The translations under genes were made by a program, and so were the position numbers. From contig JAOPVD010000281.1 in NCBI GenBank assembly GCA_025966295.1, positions 1-13,493 of the forward strand: a DNA stretch of 13,493 nt. Direction: 5' to 3'. The notes beneath the pieces were generated by a model. That model saw only the letters and a program-made list of their open reading frames with translations. It did no database searches and had not been told where the DNA came from. Positions 6,765 through 12,358 of this stretch are shown here, piece after piece (the stretch's first letter is position 1; the number at the start of each line of letters is the position of its first letter). This DNA is from Frankiales bacterium. GTDB lineage: Bacteria > Actinomycetota > Actinomycetes > Mycobacteriales > SCTD01.

Positions 6765-6770
6765 TCGGAC

Positions 6771-7400
6771 GTGACCGCGCGACCAGCCTCCGGTGGCGGC
6801 CGGTGGGTCACCGTCTCCCCGGAGCGCCTGACCCGCTGGACGGCCGGCTTCGCCGACCGGCACGGCAGCACCGCCACCGCGTACGACGAGCGGGTGGTGA
6901 CCCTGACCGGCGCCGACGGCGCGCTGGCCGAGATCGACGTGCCGTTCCCGCCGCTGGCCGGTGACCTGGTCGAGCACGTGCTGCGGGAGCGGACCGTCGG
7001 GGTGCTGCTGGTCCGGCTGGGCGGCCACGCCGCCGGTGTCTTCCAGGGCCCGCGGCTGGTGAGCTCGAAGGTCGGGTCGCGGCAGGTGCACGGCCGGTCC
7101 GCGGCCGGCGGCTGGTCGCAGCAGCGCTTCGCCCGGCGCCGCGAGGGACAGGTAGCGGTCGCGCTGCAGGCGGCGGCCGACGTGGCGGCCCGGGTACTGC
7201 TGGCGCAGCCGCTGGAGGCGGTGGCCGTCGGCGGCGAGCGGACCGCCGTCGAGGCGGTGCTGGCCGACCGCCGGCTCACCCCGCTGCGGGCACTGGTCAC
7301 GGGCCGGTTCCTGGACGTCCCGGACCCCAGGCACGCAGTGCTGGAGAAGGCGCCGTACCGCGACATCTGGATCCGGGTGATCGATCCCGACCAAGGCTGA
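6771..7400 (+). CDS. acVLRF1-family (actinobacterial Vms1-like release factor) peptidyl-tRNA hydrolase
   Basis: The 209-residue protein matches the actinobacterial branch of the Vms1/ANKZF1-like release factors, which have an eRF1-like fold. In eukaryotes these cleave peptidyl-tRNA on large subunits of split, stalled ribosomes. The N-terminal strand-rich part (about 1-60: RWVTVSPERLTRW, TLTGADGALAEIDVPFPP) leads to VGVLLVRLGGHAAGVFQG (76-93). The conserved catalytic loop GSRQVHGRSAAGGWSQQRFARRR (102-124) follows; its GGWSQQR (113-119) corresponds to the glutamine-bearing hydrolysis loop. Helix and strand elements follow (VAVALQAAADVAARVL; LEAVAVGGERTAVEAVL). The start is GTG 6771, apparently leaderless. 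Length is as expected for the family. The antiporter gene follows after 18 nt, so cotranscription is possible although no functional tie is obvious. The role in ribosome rescue is by family; activity in bacteria is inferred. Confidence 0.82.
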   Translation: MTARPASGGGRWVTVSPERLTRWTAGFADRHGSTATAYDERVVTLTGADGALAEIDVPFPPLAGDLVEHVLRERTVGVLLVRLGGHAAGVFQGPRLVSSKVGSRQVHGRSAAGGWSQQRFARRREGQVAVALQAAADVAARVLLAQPLEAVAVGGERTAVEAVLADRRLTPLRALVTGRFLDVPDPRHAVLEKAPYRDIWIRVIDPDQG

Positions 7401-7418
7401 CGGCAGGAAGATGGCGCC

Positions 7419-9035
7419 ATGACGCTGGAGCTGCTGGTGGTGCTGCTCGCGGTCGTCGCGCTGCTGTCCGGCGCGGCCCGCCGGGTCGGCATCCCGGCGC
7501 CGTTCGTGCTGGTGATCACCGGGCTGGCCCTCGGCTACCTGCCCGGCCTGCCGCGGGTCGAGCTCGACCCGCACGTCGTGCTCGTGCTCGTGATCCCGCC
7601 GCTGCTGTACGCCGCGGCCCTGAGCACCGCGTTCGCCGACTTCCGCGACAACCTGCGGCCGATCGCGCTGCTGTCGGTGGGGCTGGTGCTGGTGACGGCC
7701 TTCGCCGTCGGTGCGGTGGCCAAGGCGGTCGTGCCCGACCTGCCGTGGGCGGCGGCGTTGGCGCTCGGGGCCATCGTGGCGCCGCCGGACGCGATCTCGG
7801 CCACCTCCATCGCGCGCCGGCTGGCGCTCCCGCGCCGGGTGCTCACCATCCTCGAGGGCGAGAGCCTGCTCAACGACGCGACCGCCCTGGTGGCCTACCG
7901 GATCGCGGTGGCGGCGGCGCTGGTCGGCGGCAGCACCACCCTGACCGGCGCGGCCGGCGACTTCGTGCTGTCGGCGGCAGGGGGCGCCGCCGTCGGGTTC
8001 GCGCTCGCGTTCACGCTCGCGACGCTGCGCCGCCGGCTCGACGACCCGCTGCTCGAGAACGCCCTGTCGCTGCTGACCCCGTTCGCGGCCTACCTGCCGG
8101 CCGAGCAGCTCGGCGCGTCCGGCGTGCTGTCCGTCGTCGTCGCCGGGCTCTACCTGGGCCGGCGGGCGCCCTCGCTGCTGTCCTCCACCACCCGCCTGCA
8201 GGGCCAGGCGCTCTGGGCGATGGTGACGTTCCTGCTCGAGGGCTTCGTGTTCCTCATGATCGGGCTGCAGCTGCCGACCGTGGTGGACCAGCTCAGCGGC
8301 CGGTCGATGGGGCAGCTGGCCGGGGCCGCCGCCGCCGTCAGCGCGACCGTCATCGTCGTCCGCTTCGCCTGGGTCTTCCCGGCGACCTACCTGCCACGTC
8401 GCCTGAGCCGGCGGCTGCGGGCGCGCGACCCGGCGCCGCCGTGGCAGGCGCCGGCGCTCATCAGCTGGGCCGGGATGCGCGGCGTGGTGTCGCTCGCCGC
8501 CGCGTTCGCGCTGCCCAAGCAGATGCCGGACCGCGGCCTGATCCTGTTCCTGACGTTCTGCGTCATCCTCGTGACCCTGCTGCTGCAGGGCCTCACGTTG
8601 CCCTGGGTGGTGCACCGGCTCGGTCTCGACGATGCCGGCGCCGCCGAGCGCACCGAGCGGGCGGTGGCGGTGGCCGACCACCACATCGCCCGCACCGGGC
8701 TGATGGAGCTGGAGCGGATCCAGGCCGAGCGCGCGGTGCCGGACAGCGTCGGCGACGAGCTGCGCGGGCACCTCGAGGAGCGGGTCCGGCGGGCGCACGC
8801 GATTTTGGGTGGCTGCCCCGGCGAGGACGAGTACGACGACGGCGCCCGGGTCGAGGACGCCTCGGCGCTGGGCGACGCCGTCATCCTGAACGAGCTGCGC
8901 AGCGAGCTGGTGCAGGCCGAGCGGGCCGAGTTGCTGCGGCTGTACGAGCACCGCGACATCGACGACGAGGTGCTGCGCACGGTGCAGCAGCAACTCGACG
9001 TCGAGGAGCTGTCCCTGGGCGGAGGGGCGCCATGA
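7419..9035 (+). CDS. Na+/H+ antiporter, CPA1 (NhaP/NhaG-like) family
   Basis: This membrane exchanger of 538 residues swaps cytoplasmic Na+ (or K+/Li+) for external H+, serving pH and salt homeostasis. About twelve hydrophobic segments fill residues 1-400. CPA1 signatures are IPPLLYAAAL (59-68), APPDAISATSI (121-131) and EGESLLNDATALV (146-158), where Asn152-Asp153 is the ion-binding pair. ISWAGMRGVVSLAAAFALP later carries the conserved Arg of the family. The last 120-130 residues (from LGLDDAGAAERTERAV) are hydrophilic, charged and helical, a cytoplasmic tail as found in bacterial CPA1 proteins of the TIGR00831 type. ATG 7419 is preceded by AGGAAG (7405-7410) at 8 nt. Its stop overlaps the MFS start as ATGA. 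The preferred cation cannot be read from the sequence. Confidence 0.93.
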   Translation: MTLELLVVLLAVVALLSGAARRVGIPAPFVLVITGLALGYLPGLPRVELDPHVVLVLVIPPLLYAAALSTAFADFRDNLRPIALLSVGLVLVTAFAVGAVAKAVVPDLPWAAALALGAIVAPPDAISATSIARRLALPRRVLTILEGESLLNDATALVAYRIAVAAALVGGSTTLTGAAGDFVLSAAGGAAVGFALAFTLATLRRRLDDPLLENALSLLTPFAAYLPAEQLGASGVLSVVVAGLYLGRRAPSLLSSTTRLQGQALWAMVTFLLEGFVFLMIGLQLPTVVDQLSGRSMGQLAGAAAAVSATVIVVRFAWVFPATYLPRRLSRRLRARDPAPPWQAPALISWAGMRGVVSLAAAFALPKQMPDRGLILFLTFCVILVTLLLQGLTLPWVVHRLGLDDAGAAERTERAVAVADHHIARTGLMELERIQAERAVPDSVGDELRGHLEERVRRAHAILGGCPGEDEYDDGARVEDASALGDAVILNELRSELVQAERAELLRLYEHRDIDDEVLRTVQQQLDVEELSLGGGAP

Positions 9036-10525
9036 CCCAGGCCCTGGCCTACGGCGAGCCCCGAGGGCGCTGGGTGCTGGTCACCGCCGTCCTCGGGTCC
9101 GGGATGGTGTTCATCGATGGCACCGTGGTGAACGTCGCGCTGCCGCACATCGGGCGGTCGATCGGCGGCGGGCTCTCGGGGCTGACCTGGACCATCAACG
9201 CCTACACGCTGACGCTGGCCTCGCTGATCCTGCTCGGCGGCTCGCTGGGCGACCGCTTCGGCCGCCGGCGGGTGTTCGTGGTCGGCGTCGTGTGGTTCGC
9301 CCTCGCGTCGCTGCTGTGCGGGCTGGCGCCGAACGTCGGGACGCTGATCGCGGCCCGCGCCCTGCAGGGGGTCGGCGGGGCGCTCCTCACACCCGGGAGC
9401 CTGGCCCTGCTGCAGGCGTCGTTCCGGCCCGAGGACCGGGCCCGCGCGATCGGCGCCTGGTCCGGGTTGGCCGGCATCGCCGGTGCCGCCGGGCCGTTCC
9501 TCGGCGGCTGGCTGGTGGAGGTGGCCAGCTGGCGCTGGGTCTTCCTGCTGAACCTGCCGATCGCCGTGGCGGTCATCGCCCTGGCCCTCAGGCACGTGCC
9601 GGAGTCCCGCGACCCGGAGGCCTCGCAGCACGTCGACGTGCTCGGAGCCGTCCTGGTGGTCGTGGGGCTGGGCGGCCTCACCGACGGCCTGATCGCCTGG
9701 CAGGACAGAGGTCCGGGCTCGGCATCGGTGCTGGTGCCCCTCGTCGTGGGCCTCGGCTGCCTGGTGGTGTTCGGGCTGCGCGAGCGGTCCGCCGAGGAGC
9801 CGATGCTGCCGCTGAGCATCTTCACCTCAGGGCTGTTCAACGCCGCCAACGCGGTGACGTTCGCGGTCTACGCGGCCCTCGGCGGGGTCTTCTTCTGGCT
9901 GGTGCTCTACCTGCAGGTGGTGGCCGGCTTCTCGGCCATGGCGGCCGGCCTCAGCCTGCTGCCCGTGACGGTGCTGATGCTGCTGCTGTCCGCGCGGGCT
10001 GGTGCCCTCGCCACCCGCACCGGCCCGCGGCTGCCCATGACGGTCGGGCCGTTGCTGTGCGCCGTCGGCGTCGCGGCGCTGGCCGCCCTGGGCACGCACC
10101 CCTCCTACGTCGCCGACGTGCTGCCGCGGGTCGCGCTGTTCGGGTTGGGGCTGTCCCTGACGGTGGCGCCGTTGACGGCGACGGTGCTCGCCGCGGCGCC
10201 GGACCGGCACGCCGGGCTGGCCAGTGGCGTCAACAACGCGGTCGCCCGCGTCGCCGGCCTGCTGGCGGTGGCCGTGCTGCCGCTGGTCGCCGGGCTGAGC
10301 GGCGATGCCTACTCCCGCCCCGACCTGCTCACCCCGGCGTTCCGGACCGCGATGTGGTGCTGCGCCGCGCTGCTGGCGCTCGGCGGCGTGCTCGCCGCCG
10401 TCTTCGTGCGCACCCCCGCCGCCGAGGCGGCCCCGGTGCCGCGCTGCTGCCCGGTGGACGGGCCGCCTCTGCGGGAGTGCCCGCGGCACGGCGTCTCCGC
10501 CGTGCGCGGCATGGACGGCTCCTGA
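9032..10525 (+). CDS. MFS drug exporter, DHA2 (EmrB/QacA, 14-helix) family
   Basis: This proton-driven efflux permease has 497 residues. Family motifs are FIDGTVVNVALPHI (27-40, motif D1), GSLGDRFGRRR (70-80, motif A), AARALQGVGGALLTPGSLAL (motif B region) and the Gly/Pro-rich antiporter motif C at about 147-161 (AGIAGAAGPFLGGWL). About fourteen hydrophobic segments can be counted, as expected for DHA2. The start is set by GGAGGGG (9021-9027) and the 4-bp ATGA overlap with the antiporter, implying translational coupling. The C-terminal 27 residues are unusual, with RCCPVDGPPLRECPRH at 471-486 placing three cysteines and one histidine in the presumed cytoplasmic tail. The substrate is unknown; no TetR/MarR regulator is adjacent. 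Confidence 0.93.
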   Translation: MTQALAYGEPRGRWVLVTAVLGSGMVFIDGTVVNVALPHIGRSIGGGLSGLTWTINAYTLTLASLILLGGSLGDRFGRRRVFVVGVVWFALASLLCGLAPNVGTLIAARALQGVGGALLTPGSLALLQASFRPEDRARAIGAWSGLAGIAGAAGPFLGGWLVEVASWRWVFLLNLPIAVAVIALALRHVPESRDPEASQHVDVLGAVLVVVGLGGLTDGLIAWQDRGPGSASVLVPLVVGLGCLVVFGLRERSAEEPMLPLSIFTSGLFNAANAVTFAVYAALGGVFFWLVLYLQVVAGFSAMAAGLSLLPVTVLMLLLSARAGALATRTGPRLPMTVGPLLCAVGVAALAALGTHPSYVADVLPRVALFGLGLSLTVAPLTATVLAAAPDRHAGLASGVNNAVARVAGLLAVAVLPLVAGLSGDAYSRPDLLTPAFRTAMWCCAALLALGGVLAAVFVRTPAAEAAPVPRCCPVDGPPLRECPRHGVSAVRGMDGS

Positions 10526-10546
10526 GCAGCGCGCCACACTCGGGCC

Positions 10547-10957
10547 ATGGACCTCGACCAGGCGCGGGCCTTCCTGCGCGACAACCACCGCTCCGTGCTG
10601 GCCACCTCGCGCAGCGACGGCAGCCCGCAGATGGCACCGGTCCTGGCCGCGGTCGACGACCAGGGCCGGGTCGTGGTGTCCAGCCGCGAGGCGGCGTACA
10701 AGACCAAGCACCTGCGCAAGGACCCGCACGCCTGGCTGTGCGCCTTCCCTGACGGCTTCTACGGCGACTGGGTGCAGGTCGAGGGCACCGTCGAGGTGCT
10801 CTCGTTGCCCGCAGCGATGGAGCCGCTCGTCGAGTACTACCGGGCCGTGAACGGGGAGCACCCGGACTGGGACGAGTACCGGGCGGGGATGATCCGCGAG
10901 GAGCGGTGCCTGCTGCGGATGACGGTGGACCGGGCGGGGCCGGACCGCTCGGGTTGA
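10547..10957 (+). CDS. PPOX-class F420/FMN-dependent split-barrel protein
   Basis: The 136-residue protein has the flavin/deazaflavin-binding split beta-barrel of the pyridoxamine-5'-phosphate-oxidase-like family, closest in look to the Rv1155-type F420-dependent group. Seen features are an N-terminal helix (DLDQARAFLRDNHRSVLAT), the strands SPQMAPVLAAVDDQGRVVVSS, the KTKHLRKDPHAWLC segment that in this family contacts the cofactor phosphate (YKTKHLRKDP, about 51-60), and WVQVEGTVEVL. It probably reduces or oxidises a small substrate in the cytoplasm, or simply binds the cofactor; many members have no known substrate. It starts 21 nt after the MFS stop. No Shine-Dalgarno is seen, and CACACT (10535-10540) lies 6 nt before the ATG, so a leaderless transcript is possible. 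FMN versus F420 is not certain. Confidence 0.87.
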   Translation: MDLDQARAFLRDNHRSVLATSRSDGSPQMAPVLAAVDDQGRVVVSSREAAYKTKHLRKDPHAWLCAFPDGFYGDWVQVEGTVEVLSLPAAMEPLVEYYRAVNGEHPDWDEYRAGMIREERCLLRMTVDRAGPDRSG

Positions 10958-10963
10958 GGCTTT

Positions 10964-10989
10964 GGGCTGGCCTCTCGCAGCCCGAGGCC
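10964..10989. terminator. Weak candidate terminator between convergent genes
   Basis: GGCCTC (10969-10974) can pair with GAGGCC (10984-10989) across a 9-nt loop; GGGCT (10964-10968) can alternatively pair with AGCCC (10979-10983). The hairpins sit just past the F420/FMN gene stop and before the stop of the convergent 60-residue gene. There is no T-run on either strand, so an intrinsic terminator of the classic kind is not shown. Confidence 0.3.
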
Positions 10990-11012
10990 GCTCGGCACCC
11001 GCAGGAGGGCTC

Positions 11013-11195
11013 TTACCTGAGGTGGGCCGGGCGCGGGACGTCGAGCAGCCCCAGCGCCCCGAGCAGCTCGTTCTGGATCTCGATGTCGGACACCCGGGAG
11101 CGGACCGTGTTGGCGGCCTGCCACATCACCAGGCCATTGGCCTGCTCGGCGTCCATGAGCGTCTGGAGGTAGGTCGGTCCCGCGTCGCTCGTCAT
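11013..11195 (-). CDS. Small protein of unknown function downstream of the Ddl-like gene
   Basis: I do not recognise this 60-residue product. Nearly every codon ends in G or C, as in the real genes nearby, and the amino-acid mix is that of a folded helical protein: TYLQTLMDAEQANGLVMWQA (about 8-27), then SDIEIQNELLGALGLLDV (about 36-53), ending RPAHLR. There is no signal peptide, membrane segment or cysteine. ATG 11195 is preferred over the in-frame GTG 11201 because GGGAGA (minus strand, 11209-11204) is 8 nt from the ATG but only 2 nt from the GTG. It begins 41 nt after the Ddl-like stop on the same strand and so could be the last gene of the Mur-ligase operon. Its role is unknown. Confidence 0.6.
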   Translation of the reverse strand: MTSDAGPTYLQTLMDAEQANGLVMWQAANTVRSRVSDIEIQNELLGALGLLDVPRPAHLR

Positions 11196-11203
11196 CGTCA
11201 CAG

Positions 11204-11209
11204 TCTCCC
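11204..11209 (-). promoter_or_regulatory. Shine-Dalgarno site of the 60-residue gene
   Basis: GGGAGA on the minus strand, 8 nt before ATG 11195. It supports translation of the small gene and decides between its two neighbouring starts. Confidence 0.5.
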
Positions 11210-11236
11210 GCTTTTCCGGGCTCCTGTCAGAGGCGG

Positions 11237-12349
11237 TCAGCTGGCCTGCCCGATCTGCCCCAGTTTGCCCGCCATGCCACCCGCCGCACGCAGCGCCGCA
11301 CCGGGCTCGAAGGGCGCCGGCTCCGACCGGCCGAACGCCGCCTTGGCCTCCTCGACGGCACCGAGCAGCAGCTCCGCGGCGCTGACCGACGACGGCCAGA
11401 GGTAGAGCGACATCGAGCCGGGGATGGTGTTGACCTCGTTGACGTGCAGCACGTCGTCGATGAGCAGGAAGTCCAGGCGGCCGACGCCCCGGACGCCCGT
11501 GACGTCGAGGACCGCCTTGGTGAGGCGCTCGGCCTCCTTCGTCACGGCGTCCGGCACCTGCGCCGGCAGCTCGCGCGGCGCCGCGACCAGCCCGTCGGTC
11601 TGCAGGTACTTCTGGCCGTAGGAGTAGATGCCCTCGGCGGCCGCCGGCGCGAGCGGCTTCTCCAGCAGCGAGGTGCGCAACTCCGGGTACGTCGAGTAGG
11701 CCAGGTTGAGGTCGACCGCGCCCTTGCTGAACGGCTCGAGCACCACCCCTTGGCGAAGGTGCACCGACGTCTTGGCCAGCGCGCGGGCGGTGTCCAGGTC
11801 CTCGACGACCTCGATGCCGATCGAGCTGCCGCCGAAGCGCGGCTTGACGATGTACGGCCCGTCGAAGGACGGCGCGAGGTCGCTCAGCGCCACCCGCGGC
11901 AGGGTCGGGATGCCGTTGGCCTGCAGCACCGCGCCGAACGCCAGCTTGTCCATGCCGAGGGCGGCGATCGGCGCCGGCCCACCGGTCAGCGGGATGCCGA
12001 GCTGGTCGAAGACCGCGTTGAGCCCGCCGTTCTCACCGGCGCCGCCGTGGCAGCAGTTGAGGGCCGCGTCGAGGGCCACGGGCTTGCCGCCGCCAAGGCC
12101 CTTCTTGGGCGTCTGGAAGCCACTGCCGAGCACCGCCTCGAGCTTGGTGCTGCCCTTGGGCGCGCCCTGGAGGAAGTCCTTGGCCTCGGCGCGCGGCGGG
12201 CACTGCACCCAGTCGCCGGTGCGCGTCCAGTACAGCGGCACGACGTCGTGGCCGGCATCGCGCAGCACACGCTCGCTCAGCAGGCCGGTCAGGATGCTGA
12301 TGTCGTGCTCCGGGGACGGGCCGCCGAACACGATGGCCAGCTGGCCCAC
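11237..12349 (-). CDS. D-alanine--D-alanine-ligase-like ATP-grasp enzyme
   Basis: This 370-residue ATP-grasp enzyme is related to Ddl, which joins two D-Ala for peptidoglycan precursors. Ddl landmarks are present but drifted: VFGGPSPEHDIS (7-18, with Glu14 at the place of the first D-Ala-binding Glu), CHGGAGENGGLNAVFDQLGIPLTGG (100-124), KPRFGGSSIGIEVV (169-182, ATP/serine loop), QKYL (246-249, omega loop), GVGRLDFLL (288-296, Arg291) and NEVNTIPGS (304-312, metal and phosphate ligands). The Lys-Tyr in the omega loop is the arrangement of dipeptide ligases, not of VanA-type depsipeptide ligases. The GTG at 12349 has AAGGAG (12360-12355) 5 nt upstream, overlapping the TAA of the Mur ligase gene. 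The tail (about 341-370) is Ala/Gly-rich and non-conserved in look. It could be the main Ddl, or a paralogue for another D-amino acid; I lean to a Ddl-related enzyme paired with the gene upstream. Confidence 0.82.
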   Translation of the reverse strand: MGQLAIVFGGPSPEHDISILTGLLSERVLRDAGHDVVPLYWTRTGDWVQCPPRAEAKDFLQGAPKGSTKLEAVLGSGFQTPKKGLGGGKPVALDAALNCCHGGAGENGGLNAVFDQLGIPLTGGPAPIAALGMDKLAFGAVLQANGIPTLPRVALSDLAPSFDGPYIVKPRFGGSSIGIEVVEDLDTARALAKTSVHLRQGVVLEPFSKGAVDLNLAYSTYPELRTSLLEKPLAPAAAEGIYSYGQKYLQTDGLVAAPRELPAQVPDAVTKEAERLTKAVLDVTGVRGVGRLDFLLIDDVLHVNEVNTIPGSMSLYLWPSSVSAAELLLGAVEEAKAAFGRSEPAPFEPGAALRAAGGMAGKLGQIGQAS

Positions 12350-12358
12350 GGGAGCTCC

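Noticed and set aside
7411..7422. Three-codon ORF (ATG-GCG-CCA-TGA) overlapping the antiporter start
   Set aside because: Its ATG directly abuts the AGGAAG site with no spacer, so initiation there is unlikely; probably chance.
6711..8993. N-terminal extension of the small membrane protein across the antiporter gene
   Set aside because: The frame is open on the minus strand but lies antisense to acVLRF1 and the antiporter and reads as Gln/Arg/His-rich low complexity. Only the last 108 residues look like a protein.
11570..11640. VanA-type D-Ala-D-Lac ligase and resistance cassette
   Set aside because: The omega loop carries Lys-Tyr as in Ddl, and no vanH, vanX or VanRS-like gene is present.
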